This document shows, piece after piece, positions 22,683 through 31,475 of a stretch of DNA of 64,000 bases. Where the stretch lies: the NCBI RefSeq assembly GCF_017876095.1, contig NZ_JAGINM010000013.1, forward strand, positions 142,257-206,256, read 5' to 3'. The stretch is from Azospirillum agricola. Its GTDB lineage: Bacteria > Pseudomonadota > Alphaproteobacteria > Azospirillales > Azospirillaceae. The notes below the pieces were generated by a model. It was not told the origin of the DNA. It was given only the letters and a program-made list of their open reading frames with translations, and searched no databases. Position 1 is the stretch's first letter; each line of letters begins with the position of its first letter. The translations under genes were made by a program, and so were the position numbers.

Positions 22683-24152
22683 ATGGACACCGCCACCGCC
22701 GCCTTCGCGTCCGACCTGTACGGCCGCAGCGGCACCGCGCAGAACGGCAACAACGGCAGCACCATGATCGAAAACATCACGTTCGACGAAATCCGCATCG
22801 GTCAGCAGGCCAGCCTGTCGCGCCGCCTGACCATGTCCGACATCGAGCTGTTCGCCACGGTGTCCGGTGACCTGAACCCCTCCCACCTGGACGAGAACTA
22901 CGCCGCCGACCATCTGGTGGTCGGCCACAGCATGTGGTCCGCCTCGCTGGTCTCGGCGGTGCTGGGCACGCTGCTGCCGGGGCCGGGGACGGTCTATGCC
23001 GGCCAGGATCTGCGCTTCCACCACCGCGTCCTGCTGGGCGACGTCGTGACCGTGACCGTGACCGCCGCGTCGAAGGACGAGGCGCGCAAGACGGTGCTGT
23101 TCGACTGCGTCGTCACCAACCAGGATGCCAGGACCATCATCTCCGGCACGGCCGAGGTCGTCGCCCCGACCGAGAAGGTGGTGCTGGCCGCCGCCGAGCT
23201 GCCGCAGGTGCAGGTCATCCGGCATGACGGCCACGAGCTGATGCTGAAGAAGTGCGAGGCGCTGCCGCCGGTGCCGACCGCCGTCGTGCATCCCTGCGAC
23301 GAAAGCTCGCTGCGCGGCGCCGTCGAGGCCGCCGAGGCCAACCTGATCGACCCGGTGCTGGTCGGGCCGGAATCCAAGATCCGCTCGCTGGCCGAGACCT
23401 ACGGCCTGAACATCGCCCGCTTCCGCATCGTCGACGCGGCGCACAGCCACGCCTCGGCCGAGACCGGAGTCCGTCTGGCCCGCACCGGCGAGGTCGAGGC
23501 GGTGATGAAGGGCTCGCTGCACACCGACGAGCTGATGGGCGAGGTCGTCCGCAAGGAGACCGGCCTGCGCACCGGCCGCCGCCTGAGCCACGTCTTCGTG
23601 ATGAACGTGCCGACCTACCCGCGGCCGCTGCTGATCACCGACGCGGCGATCAACATCTACCCGACGCTGGAGGACAAGGTCCACATCGTCCAGAACGCCA
23701 TCGATCTGGCCAAGGTCCTGGGCGTGGACGTGCCGCGCGTCGCCATCCTGTCGGCGGTCGAGACGGTGAACCCGAAGATCGCCTCGACGCTGGAGGCGGC
23801 GGCGCTGTGCAAGATGGCCGACCGCGGCCAGATCACCGGCGGCATCCTCGACGGCCCGCTGGCCTTCGACAACGCGATCAGCCGCGAGGCGGCGATCACC
23901 AAGGGCATCACGTCGGACGTGTCGGGCAAGGCCGACATCCTGCTGGTTCCCGACCTGGAGGCCGGCAACATGCTGGCCAAGCAGCTCTCCTTCCTGGCCC
24001 ACGCCGACGCCGCCGGCATCGTGCTCGGCGCCCGCGTGCCGATCATCCTGACCAGCCGCGCCGACAACGTGCGCACCCGTCTCGCCTCCTGCGCCGTAGC
24101 GGTGCTGTCGGCCGCCGCGCGCCGCCGTGGCGCCGCCCCGGCCGCCGAGTGA
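22683..24152 (+). CDS. Bifunctional enoyl-CoA hydratase (MaoC-like)/phosphate acetyltransferase
   Basis: 489 residues, start ATG 22683 behind GAGGAG. Residues about 30-165 form a MaoC-like hot-dog hydratase (MSDIELFATVSGDLNPSHLDENYA, where Asp and His are the hydratase catalytic pair, and VVGHSMWSASL). From about 180 to the end is a phosphotransacetylase domain (MKGSLHTDELMGEV, ITDAAINIYPTLEDK, GPLAFDNAIS, KADILLVPDLEAGN). The Pta half exchanges acetyl groups between CoA and phosphate; the MaoC half hydrates enoyl-CoA and could link to 3-hydroxyacyl-CoA/PHA metabolism. Acetate kinase begins 14 bases downstream. This fusion is a known alphaproteobacterial arrangement. Confidence 0.93.
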   Translation: MDTATAAFASDLYGRSGTAQNGNNGSTMIENITFDEIRIGQQASLSRRLTMSDIELFATVSGDLNPSHLDENYAADHLVVGHSMWSASLVSAVLGTLLPGPGTVYAGQDLRFHHRVLLGDVVTVTVTAASKDEARKTVLFDCVVTNQDARTIISGTAEVVAPTEKVVLAAAELPQVQVIRHDGHELMLKKCEALPPVPTAVVHPCDESSLRGAVEAAEANLIDPVLVGPESKIRSLAETYGLNIARFRIVDAAHSHASAETGVRLARTGEVEAVMKGSLHTDELMGEVVRKETGLRTGRRLSHVFVMNVPTYPRPLLITDAAINIYPTLEDKVHIVQNAIDLAKVLGVDVPRVAILSAVETVNPKIASTLEAAALCKMADRGQITGGILDGPLAFDNAISREAAITKGITSDVSGKADILLVPDLEAGNMLAKQLSFLAHADAAGIVLGARVPIILTSRADNVRTRLASCAVAVLSAAARRRGAAPAAE

Positions 24153-24166
24153 GGGGAGGGCGGGCC

Positions 24167-25363
24167 ATGAGCGCTTCGAACAGCAAGGCCATCCTCGTCA
24201 TCAACGCCGGCTCGTCGAGCCTGAAGTTCACGCTGTTCCGCGACAGCGGGCAGGGCGACCCGGCGGTCGCCGTCAATGGCCAGATCTCCGGCATCGGCAC
24301 CGCCCCGGTCTTCGAGGCCAAGGATGCCGGGCGCCGGCCGCTCGTCTCCAAGGCCTGGCAGGCCGGCGAGGCGTCCGACCGCACGGCGCTGCTGCGCCAC
24401 CTGCTCGACTGGATCGAGGAGCGGCTGGAGGGGGCGACGCTGATCGCCGCCGGCCACCGCGTGGTCCACGGCGGCGTCCGCCACGCCGCCCCGGTGCTTA
24501 TCACTCCGGCCGTGCTGGAGGAGCTGGAGGGGTTGGTCCCGCTGGCCCCGCTGCACCAGCCGCACAACCTCGCCGCCATCCGCGCGCTGGCCGAGGCGCA
24601 TCCGGAGCTGCCGCAGGTCGCCTGCTTCGACACCGCCTTCCACCGGGGCCAGCCCTGGCAGGCCGGCATGTTCGCCATCCCGCGCGAGCTGACGGACGAG
24701 GGCGTGCGCCGCTACGGCTTCCACGGGCTGAGCTACGAGTACATCGCCCGCCGCCTGCCGGAGATCGCGCCGGAGCTGGCCGACGGCCGGGTCGTCGTCG
24801 CCCATCTCGGCAGCGGCGCCAGCATGTGCGCGATCCACGCCGGACGCAGCGTCGACAGCACGATGGGCTTCACCGCGCTCGACGGGCTGCCGATGGGCAC
24901 CCGCTGCGGCGCCATCGATCCCGGCGTGCTGATCTATCTGATGCGCGAGAAGGGTCTCGACGCCGGGGCGATCGAGAAGCTGCTCTACAACAAGTCGGGG
25001 CTGCTCGGCGTGTCGGGCGTGTCGAACGACATGCGCGCCCTGCTGGAAAGCGCCGATCCGCACGCCGAGGAGGCGGTGGAGCTGTTCTGCTTCCGCATCG
25101 CCAAGGAGACCGGCGGTCTGGCCTCCTCGATGGGCGGCATCGACGCGCTGGTCTTCACGGCCGGCATCGGGGAGCGCTCGTCCCCGGTGCGGGCGCGGGT
25201 CGGCGACAAGCTGGCGTGGCTCGGCGTGAAGATCGACGAGGCGGCAAACACGGCCAACGCGGTGAAGATCTCGACCGCCGACAGCCGCATCCCGGTCTAC
25301 GTCATCCCGACCGACGAGGAACGGATGATCGCGCTGCACACCCGCAACGCGCTGGCGCGGTAG
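24167..25363 (+). CDS. ackA: Acetate kinase
   Basis: 398 residues; interconverts acetate plus ATP and acetyl phosphate. Signatures: N-terminal INAGSSSLKF phosphate loop, GHRVVHGG with substrate Arg/His, CFDTAFHRG containing catalytic Asp, GLSYEYI, and the ATP-site VFTAGIGERSSPVR. Start ATG 24167 follows GAGGGGAGGG. Together with the MaoC-Pta fusion 14 bases upstream it forms the Pta-AckA pathway, giving ATP from acetyl-CoA or activating acetate. Probably one transcript, with no terminator before the REP-like repeat at 25404. Confidence 0.96.
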   Translation: MSASNSKAILVINAGSSSLKFTLFRDSGQGDPAVAVNGQISGIGTAPVFEAKDAGRRPLVSKAWQAGEASDRTALLRHLLDWIEERLEGATLIAAGHRVVHGGVRHAAPVLITPAVLEELEGLVPLAPLHQPHNLAAIRALAEAHPELPQVACFDTAFHRGQPWQAGMFAIPRELTDEGVRRYGFHGLSYEYIARRLPEIAPELADGRVVVAHLGSGASMCAIHAGRSVDSTMGFTALDGLPMGTRCGAIDPGVLIYLMREKGLDAGAIEKLLYNKSGLLGVSGVSNDMRALLESADPHAEEAVELFCFRIAKETGGLASSMGGIDALVFTAGIGERSSPVRARVGDKLAWLGVKIDEAANTANAVKISTADSRIPVYVIPTDEERMIALHTRNALAR

Positions 25364-25403
25364 GGGCAGGGCGCGGAAGACAAGCGCGTCTCTTCACGTT
25401 TCC

Positions 25404-25484
25404 GTCATGCCCGGCCTTGAGCCGGCCATCCACGCGCACATCCCAAGCGCGCTCGTGGATGGCCGGGACAAGCCCGGCCATGAC
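25404..25484. repeat. REP-like intergenic inverted repeat
   Basis: Two 31-base arms, 25404-25434 and 25454-25484, are imperfect inverted copies (each begins or ends with GTCATG-type and carries GGCCATCCACG). The intervening 19 bases are GC-rich. Sequences of the type GTCATGCCCGG...CCGGCCATCCACG are dispersed in many alphaproteobacterial genomes. It separates ackA from the next, convergent gene and may also stabilise or terminate the ackA transcript. Confidence 0.7.
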
Positions 25485-25494
25485 GAGACACCAG

Positions 25495-25770
25495 TCACCA
25501 AGCCCGCCGGGACATCGACGCCCGCCGAACCTCCGCCTGCTCCTCCTCACGCGCGCGCCAGAAACGCAGGCGCAGGCGTGGGGCCAGGAACCAGGCGATG
25601 GGGGCGGCGAAGACGAAGCTGCACACGACCACCAGCGGCAGCAGGGTCATGGCCTGTTCCATCAGATCCGTGGACAGAACCACAAGGGCGCCAGCCCCGA
25701 ACAGGACGGCGTTGATCATCCCGAAAATCAGGGCTGCGATGCGGAAGCGCGTGGATAATCGCATGGGCAT
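25495..25770 (-). CDS. Small two-helix membrane protein, unknown function
   Basis: 91 residues (89 from the second Met) with two predicted membrane helices: about 11-33 (IAALIFGMINAVLFGAGALVVL) and 42-65 (LLPLVVVCSFVFAAPIAWFLAP), followed by a charged cytoplasmic tail (RLRFWRAREEEQAEVRR). A GGAGA lies before the start. The topology and a two-helix hairpin with positively charged ends fit many small inner-membrane proteins of unknown function. Its stop codon lies just beside the REP-like repeat. It is downstream of pgi on the same strand, with a strong hairpin between them. Confidence 0.65.
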   Translation of the reverse strand: MPMRLSTRFRIAALIFGMINAVLFGAGALVVLSTDLMEQAMTLLPLVVVCSFVFAAPIAWFLAPRLRLRFWRAREEEQAEVRRASMSRRAW

Positions 25771-25884
25771 GGCGGGTCTCCGGAAAAGAGTGGTTCATCA
25801 GGCTTTTCCGTTTCAACCGCCGCGAATCGAAATTGTTCCTTCCGCCAGCAAGCCGGGTGTGGTTGGCGCATGTGCCCCCACCCA

Positions 25885-25912
25885 GGCCCTCCCCCGCTGA
25901 GCGGGGAGGGCC
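25885..25912 (-). terminator. GC hairpin downstream of pgi
   Basis: GGCCCTCCCCCGCT and AGCGGGGAGGGCC pair with one bulged C around a tiny loop, 12 bases after the pgi stop codon. No T-run follows on the minus strand. It is nearly the same element as the one after ntrC at 42023-42059. Confidence 0.55.
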
Positions 25913-25923
25913 GGGGCGGTGCT

Positions 25924-27576
25924 TTACCGGTTGGCCCGCCACCACGCCATAAGGCCGGTGGTCGAGCTGTCGTGCGCGCCCTCCCTCGGGCCGTCCGTCA
26001 GCTCCGGCAGGATGGCGCCGGCGAGCTGCTTGCCCAGCTCGACGCCCCACTGGTCGAAGCTGTTGATGTCCCAGACGATGCCCTGGACGAAGACCTTGTG
26101 CTCGTAGAGCGCGATCAGCGCGCCCAGCGCCGCCGGGGTCAGGCTCCTGACCAGGATGGTGTTGGACGGCCGGTTGCCGGGGAAGACGCGGTGGGGAACC
26201 AGCGCCTCGACCTCCTTCGGGGCCTTGCCGGATTTCGCCATCTCGGCGCGGACCTCGTCGGCGGTCTTGCCGCGCATCAGCGCCTCGGCCTGGGCGAAGA
26301 CGTTGGACAGCAGGATGCGGTGGTGCGCCCCGGCCTCCGCCCCGATCGGGTTGTGGCTGGCCGCCGCCGCGATGAAGTCGCAGGGAATCAGCGAGGTCCC
26401 CTGGTGGATGAGCTGGTAGAAGGCGTGCTGGCCGTTGGTGCCGGGCTCGCCGAACAGCACCGGGCCGGTGTCGTGGTCGACCGGCTCGCCGCCGCGCGTC
26501 ACCGACTTGCCGTTGCTCTCCATGTCGAGCTGCTGGAGATAGGCGGCGAAGCGGTGCAGATACTGGTCGTAGGGCAGCACCGCGTAGGACGAGGCGTCCC
26601 AGAAATTCCGGTACCAGACGCCGAGCAGCCCGAGCAGCGCCGGCATGTTGCGCTCCAGCGGCGCGGTGCGGAAATGCTCGTCCATCGCGTGGGCGCCGTC
26701 CAGCAGCTCGGCGAAGCGCTCCGGTCCGATGGCGATGGCGATCGGCAGGCCGATGGCCGACCACAGCGAGTAACGGCCGCCGACCCAGTCCCAGAAGCCG
26801 AACATGTTGGCCGGGTCGATGCCGAACTTCACCACCTCCGCCTCGTTGGTCGAGACGGCGACGAAATGCCTGGCGACGTGCGCCTCGTCCTTGGCGCTCT
26901 CCAGGAACCAGCGGCGGGCCGAATGGGCGTTGGTCAGCGTCTCCTGCGTCGTGAAGGTCTTGGAGGCGATGACGAACAGGGTGGTGTCGGGGTCGAGCCA
27001 CTTCAGCGTCTCGGCCAGATGGGTGCCGTCGACGTTGGAGACGAAGTGCAGCGCCACATGCGGGTGGGCGAAGGGCTTCAGCGCCTCCGTCACCATCACC
27101 GGGCCGAGGTCGGAGCCGCCGATGCCGATGTTCACCACGTCGGTGATCGGTTGGCCGGTGTAGCCGGTCCACGTCCCGTCGCGCACCGCCGTGGCGAAGG
27201 CGTCCATGCGCTCCAGCACGGCGCGGACGTCCGGCATCACGTCGCGCCCGTCGACCCGGACCGGCCGGTCGGAGCGGTTGCGCAGCGCGGTGTGCAGGAC
27301 GGCGCGCTTCTCGGTGAGGTTGATCGGCTCGCCGGCGAACATGCGGTCGCGCCAGCCCTCGACGTCCTGCTGCCGGGCGAGGTCCAGCAGCAGGCCGAGC
27401 GTGTCCTTGGTGGCGCGGTTCTTCGAATAGTCGAGGAACAGCCCGGCGGCCTCCAGGCTGAAGGCGTCGAAGCGGCCGGGATCGGCGGCGAACAGGTCGC
27501 GCATGTGGGTGTCGCCGAACTCGCGGCGGTGCTGGGCGAGCGCCGCCCAGGCGGGCGAACGGGTGAGCGCGGTCAT
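25924..27576 (-). CDS. pgi: Glucose-6-phosphate isomerase
   Basis: 550 residues; interconverts glucose-6-P and fructose-6-P. Start at MTALTRSPAW; the frame is open 22 codons upstream without conservation. Both PROSITE-type signatures are visible: the DVVNIGIGGSDLGP phosphate-binding loop and FGEPGTNGQHAFYQLIHQGT containing the catalytic Glu and His; the C-terminal KVFVQGIVWDINSFDQWGVELGK contains the catalytic Lys. Length matches the bacterial/eukaryotic SIS-fold Pgi. It is probably monocistronic, with a hairpin directly after the stop. Confidence 0.97.
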   Translation of the reverse strand: MTALTRSPAWAALAQHRREFGDTHMRDLFAADPGRFDAFSLEAAGLFLDYSKNRATKDTLGLLLDLARQQDVEGWRDRMFAGEPINLTEKRAVLHTALRNRSDRPVRVDGRDVMPDVRAVLERMDAFATAVRDGTWTGYTGQPITDVVNIGIGGSDLGPVMVTEALKPFAHPHVALHFVSNVDGTHLAETLKWLDPDTTLFVIASKTFTTQETLTNAHSARRWFLESAKDEAHVARHFVAVSTNEAEVVKFGIDPANMFGFWDWVGGRYSLWSAIGLPIAIAIGPERFAELLDGAHAMDEHFRTAPLERNMPALLGLLGVWYRNFWDASSYAVLPYDQYLHRFAAYLQQLDMESNGKSVTRGGEPVDHDTGPVLFGEPGTNGQHAFYQLIHQGTSLIPCDFIAAAASHNPIGAEAGAHHRILLSNVFAQAEALMRGKTADEVRAEMAKSGKAPKEVEALVPHRVFPGNRPSNTILVRSLTPAALGALIALYEHKVFVQGIVWDINSFDQWGVELGKQLAGAILPELTDGPREGAHDSSTTGLMAWWRANR

Positions 27577-27746
27577 GATGCTTTGGACTCCTTGCGCGAT
27601 GGTCCTTTGACGCGGCGCGCGAAGCCTAGCACCGACCGCCATGGGCGGCCACGCGCCAAAACGCGCGAGACCCGGCCCACCGATGGGCTAGGCAACTTGT
27701 CCAGGGGCGGGCTGTTGCTGGTCTGACCATGCAAAGGAGACACGTC

Positions 27747-27932
27747 ATGTCGGACAAGCCCAGCGATACGGTCGGCGACGTCCCGCCGGTTCCCACGCCG
27801 GAGGAGCGCGAGGAGCAGCGCGAGCGCGACGACCGTCCCGACCAGATCGGCATCATCCCCGGCAAGGTGCCGGGCCGCCCGGTCGAGCCGGGCGACCCGC
27901 GCTTTCCCGGCAGCCAGCCGGATCTCGCGTAA
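27747..27932 (+). CDS. Small hydrophilic protein, unknown function
   Basis: 61 residues, start at MSDKPSD behind a clear AAGGAGA with good spacing. Composition is charged and proline-rich (PVPTPEEREEQRERDDRPDQ, then GKVPGRPVEPGDPRFPGSQPDLA) with no hydrophobic segment or Cys, so probably an intrinsically disordered cytosolic protein. The good ribosome-binding site and codon use like its neighbours support a real gene. I do not recognise a family. It is convergent with the M16 protease operon (24 bases to its stop). Confidence 0.6.
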   Translation: MSDKPSDTVGDVPPVPTPEEREEQRERDDRPDQIGIIPGKVPGRPVEPGDPRFPGSQPDLA

Positions 27933-27956
27933 GGGAGCGGAGCGCGGAGGGCGGGA

Positions 27957-29312
27957 TCAGCTCCCGCCTTCCAGCGTCTTCGTCGGGGTGACGCCCTCCG
28001 GCCGGCCGACCAGCACGGTCAACAGAGTGGCGGGGTCGAGCAGCCGCTTGGCGACGCGGCGGATGTCGTCCTGCGTCACCGCGTTGATGTAGCGGTCGCG
28101 CTGGTCGAGATACTCGATGCCCAGCCGGTCGCGCTGGACCTGCAACAGGATGCGGGCGATCGACTGTGTCGAGCCGAGTTGCAGCGGGAAGGAGCCGGTG
28201 AGGTAGGTCTTGGCGTCGGCCAGTTCCTCGTCGGTCAGCCCGTCCTTGGCCATGCGCGCCCATTCCTGGCGGATGATGTCGAGCGCCTGCCCGGCCTTGG
28301 CGTTGACGGTGGAACCGCCGGCCATGACCAGCGCCGTGTGGTCCATCGGGATCAGGTAGCTGTAGACGCCATAGCTGAGGCCGCGCTTCTCGCGCACCTC
28401 CTCCATCAGCCGCGAGCCGAAGCCGCCGCCGCCCAGCACATAGTTCATCACGCTGGCGGCGTACCAGTCGGGATCGTCGCGCTTCACCCCCGGCTGGCCC
28501 ATCAGCATGACGGTCTGCGCGGTCGGGCGCGGCGCCAGGATGGTCTCGCCCAGCCCTTTCGGCGCGACGTCCGGAATCGTCGCGACGCTGGTCTTGGCCG
28601 GCAGCCCGCCGAAGATGCGGTCGAGCGCCTTGGCCAGATCGTCCGGGGCGATGTCGCCGGCCGCCGCCACGACCAGCCGGTCGCGGCCGAACTGGCTCTT
28701 CACGAAGCCGCGCAGGTCGTCGGCGGTGATGCGCGGCAGGCTGTCGAGCGTGCCGCGGATCTCGCCGCCATAGGGGTGGTCGGGGAAGGCGGTGCTGTAG
28801 AACAGCCGGCGGCCGACATAGTTGGGGTCGGCGAGGTCGCGCTTCAGGCTGGAGAGCACGGCCGCCCGCATCCGTTCGATCGCCTCGGCGTCGAAGCGCG
28901 GCTCGGCCAGCGACAGGCGGGCCAGGTCGAAGGCCTCGTCGCGGCGGTCGCTGAGCGTGCGCAGCGAGCCGCTGAAGGCGTCGCGTCCGGCGCTGTAGCC
29001 GAGCGAGACGGCGCTGTCCTGGAGCCGTGTCTGGAAGGCCTGCGAATCATACGGGCCGGCGCCCTCGTCGAGCGTGTGGGAGGCGAGGTTGGCGAGCCCC
29101 TCCTTGCCCTGCGGGTCGGTGCCGCCGGCGCCCTCGAAGGCCCATTCCAGGGCGATGACCGGAACCTTGTGGTCCTCGACCAGCCACGCCTCGATCCCGC
29201 CGGGACTGACGACGCGCTTGATGTCGATGGCCCAGGCGGAGGGGGCGGCGGAGAGCACGGTGAGGACCAGCGCCGTGGCGGCGACGAGCGAAGTCCGGTA
29301 AAGCGCGTTCAT
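27957..29312 (-). CDS. M16-family peptidase-like protein, non-catalytic partner
   Basis: 451 residues with a signal peptide (SLVAATALVLTVLSAAPSAWA). It has the two M16 halves (EGLANLASHTLDEGAG; later LGGGGFGSRLMEEVREKRGLSYGVYSYL), but where active members carry HxxEH this one has His-Thr-Leu-Asp-Glu, so zinc binding is lost. The Arg/Tyr pair in the second half that contacts substrate in the inactive subunit of heterodimeric M16B peptidases is present. It begins 2 bases after the stop of the catalytic M16 gene, so the two are presumably translated together and form a periplasmic heterodimer. Confidence 0.9.
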   Translation of the reverse strand: MNALYRTSLVAATALVLTVLSAAPSAWAIDIKRVVSPGGIEAWLVEDHKVPVIALEWAFEGAGGTDPQGKEGLANLASHTLDEGAGPYDSQAFQTRLQDSAVSLGYSAGRDAFSGSLRTLSDRRDEAFDLARLSLAEPRFDAEAIERMRAAVLSSLKRDLADPNYVGRRLFYSTAFPDHPYGGEIRGTLDSLPRITADDLRGFVKSQFGRDRLVVAAAGDIAPDDLAKALDRIFGGLPAKTSVATIPDVAPKGLGETILAPRPTAQTVMLMGQPGVKRDDPDWYAASVMNYVLGGGGFGSRLMEEVREKRGLSYGVYSYLIPMDHTALVMAGGSTVNAKAGQALDIIRQEWARMAKDGLTDEELADAKTYLTGSFPLQLGSTQSIARILLQVQRDRLGIEYLDQRDRYINAVTQDDIRRVAKRLLDPATLLTVLVGRPEGVTPTKTLEGGS

Positions 29313-29314
29313 CC

Positions 29315-30697
29315 TCAGCTGTCCTTTCCCTGGAGCGGCAGCAGCAGGCCGGTGACGTGGTTGGTCTTGCCCAGCACCGCCTTCGCGGCGGCGTTCACCT
29401 GGGCGGCGGTCACGGCGTCGATGCGCACCGGCCAGCTCTCCACGTCGTCCAGGCTCTGGCCGGTGGCGAGCGCCGCGCCCAGCGTCTGCGCCGGGCCGGT
29501 CAGGCTGTCGCGGGCATAGGCCGCCTCGGCCAGCATCCGCTTGCGGGCGGTGGCGACCTCCTCCTCCGTCACCCCGCCCTCGGCGGCCTTGCGCAGCTCC
29601 GCCCACAGCGCGGCTTCCAGCTTGTCCATCTCGACCCCGGCGGCCGGGGTGGCGCCGGCGCTCAGCGTGCCCATGTCCCAGGCGTCCGGGTTGTAGCCGA
29701 GCCAGGCCGAGGTCGCGATCTTCTGCTCCACCACGAGGCTGCGGTAGAGGCGCGATGTCGGGCCGCCGCTCATGATCTCGCTCAGCACCTGGAGCGGGTA
29801 GGCCTGCTGCTCGGGGTCGAGCCGGTAGGAGGGGGCGATCCAGATCCGCCGCACCGACGGCTGCCGCACCTCGGCGTCGCGCAGCGTGACGCGGCGCTCG
29901 GCGGAGATCGGCGGCTCGGTGACGCGGTGGCGTTCCGGCACCGGGCGGGCGGGGATGGCGCCGTAATACTTCTCGGCCAGCGGCTTCAGCTCCTCGGCCG
30001 AGACGTCGCCCGACACCACGAGGATGGCGTTGTTGGGCGCGTACCACGTCTTGTAGAAGCGCTCGGCCTCCTCGCGGGTCAGGTTCGCCATCTCCTGCGG
30101 CCAGCCGATCACCGGGGTGCCGTAGGGGTGGTGGACGAACAGGGTGGCGTTGATCTGCTCGCCGATGCGGTCGGCCGGCTCGTTCTCCACCCGCTGGCGG
30201 CGCTCCTCGATGATGACGTCGCGCTCGGGATAGACCACCGCGTCGGTCAGCTTGAGGTTCGACATGCGGTCGGCCTCCATCCGCATCACCAGCTCCAGCC
30301 GGTCGCGCGCGACGTTCTGGTGGTAGGCCGTGTAGTCGTAGGAGGTGAAGGCGTTGTCGCGCCCGCCATTCTTGGCGACGATGCGGCTGAAGGCGCCGGC
30401 CGGAACCTCGTCGGTGCCCTTGAACATCAGGTGTTCGAGGAAATGGGCGATGCCCGAGACGCCGCGATCCTCGTCGGCGGCCCCCACCTTGTACCAGACC
30501 ATGTGGGTCACGACCGGCACGCGGCGGTTGGGGATGACCACCACCTGCATGCCGTTGGCCAGCGTGAAGCTTTCCGGGAAGAACACCCCCTTCTCGGCGG
30601 CCTGGGCCGGGGGGGCGAAGGCCGGCGGCAGCAGCGTGACCGTCAGGGCGAGCAGACCCGACGCGAGGACGCGGCGGGCGGACAGGGCGGCGGGCAT
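29315..30697 (-). CDS. M16-family zinc metallopeptidase, catalytic subunit
   Basis: 460 residues with a signal peptide (LASGLLALTVTLLPPAFAPPAQA). The inverted zinc motif HFLEH (His85, Glu88, His89) sits in GIAHFLEHLMFKGT, and the distal Glu lies in the helix about 75 residues later (ERDVIIEERRQRVE). Residues 40-240 form the active half and 245-460 the second half. It is the upstream member of a two-gene unit with the inactive M16 paralogue, and follows a DUF3035 lipoprotein gene, lspA and ileS, a conserved order in Rhodospirillales-type genomes. Probable role: peptide degradation in the periplasm. Confidence 0.93.
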   Translation of the reverse strand: MPAALSARRVLASGLLALTVTLLPPAFAPPAQAAEKGVFFPESFTLANGMQVVVIPNRRVPVVTHMVWYKVGAADEDRGVSGIAHFLEHLMFKGTDEVPAGAFSRIVAKNGGRDNAFTSYDYTAYHQNVARDRLELVMRMEADRMSNLKLTDAVVYPERDVIIEERRQRVENEPADRIGEQINATLFVHHPYGTPVIGWPQEMANLTREEAERFYKTWYAPNNAILVVSGDVSAEELKPLAEKYYGAIPARPVPERHRVTEPPISAERRVTLRDAEVRQPSVRRIWIAPSYRLDPEQQAYPLQVLSEIMSGGPTSRLYRSLVVEQKIATSAWLGYNPDAWDMGTLSAGATPAAGVEMDKLEAALWAELRKAAEGGVTEEEVATARKRMLAEAAYARDSLTGPAQTLGAALATGQSLDDVESWPVRIDAVTAAQVNAAAKAVLGKTNHVTGLLLPLQGKDS

Positions 30698-30798
30698 GGA
30701 GGCTCCCCGAATGAAGGACGGGCCGGAAGGAAGGGCCCGAATCGAAAGGGGCGCCTTCCATCTGGAAGGCGCCCCCGGAAACTGGTGTGGCGGCCGGC

Positions 30799-31395
30799 TT
30801 AGAACAAGCCTTCCAGCGGCGCCTTGCGCTTGCGCTCGATGGTCGGGGTGGTGGTGCCGTCCACCGAGCGGCCCTGGGCCTGGGCCTCGCGCAGGCGCTG
30901 CTGCTCCTGCTTCGGGTCGACGATGGAGAAGGGCTGCTCCTGGCTCTGCCAGAACAGCAGGCTGTCGATCCAGCTCTTGTCGGCGACGATGAGCTGGGTG
31001 GTCTCCTGGTCGACCTTGTTGCGGATGTTCGGGTCGATGCCGTCCCGCGCGCTGGCCTGGGCGACCAGCGCGCTCTCGCCGGCCGAACCGCCCGTGGCCG
31101 GGGTTCCACGGCCGCGCGAGGAGCCGCCGAAGACGGCGCCGGCGGCGACCTGGGTCGGGGTGGAGTCCTGCGGCCGCGCCGCGCCGGGGCGCGGCTTGGG
31201 CAGGTTGGCCTGCATGCTGGGCGGCAGCGTCAGCGGCGCGCGGGAGACGACGGAGAACTCGTCCGGGCTCTGCCGGTCGAGCCCGATGGACCGGCGGACA
31301 TCCGAGCAGCCGGCGAGCGCCAGCGCCGCGAGCGCCAGCCCGAGCAGGGGGCGCAGGGTCCGGGAAGGGGAGAAGGCGGAAGAGATGCTGGTCAC
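30799..31395 (-). CDS. DUF3035 family lipoprotein
   Basis: 198 residues with a signal and LAGC lipobox (LLGLALAALALAGCSDVRRSIGL). The sequence DRQSPDEFSVVSRAPLTLPPSM near the N-terminus is the hallmark of DUF3035 proteins, where it follows the acylated Cys closely. The rest is Gly/Pro-rich and then polar (DPNIRNKVDQETTQLIVADKSWIDSLLFWQ). The function of the family is unknown. It is encoded directly after lspA, the peptidase needed to mature it, and before the M16 pair. Confidence 0.88.
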   Translation of the reverse strand: MTSISSAFSPSRTLRPLLGLALAALALAGCSDVRRSIGLDRQSPDEFSVVSRAPLTLPPSMQANLPKPRPGAARPQDSTPTQVAAGAVFGGSSRGRGTPATGGSAGESALVAQASARDGIDPNIRNKVDQETTQLIVADKSWIDSLLFWQSQEQPFSIVDPKQEQQRLREAQAQGRSVDGTTTPTIERKRKAPLEGLF

Positions 31396-31475
31396 GTTCG
31401 GATTCCGTCGTCAGTCAACTGGCCGCGGCCGGGGAGAGAGCCCGCCCCCTTATAGCGCTTTCGGTCGGGGATTTC

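Noticed and set aside
22383..24002. 539-codon minus frame over maoC-pta
   Set aside because: Antisense shadow of the MaoC-Pta gene with Gln/His/Arg-rich content.
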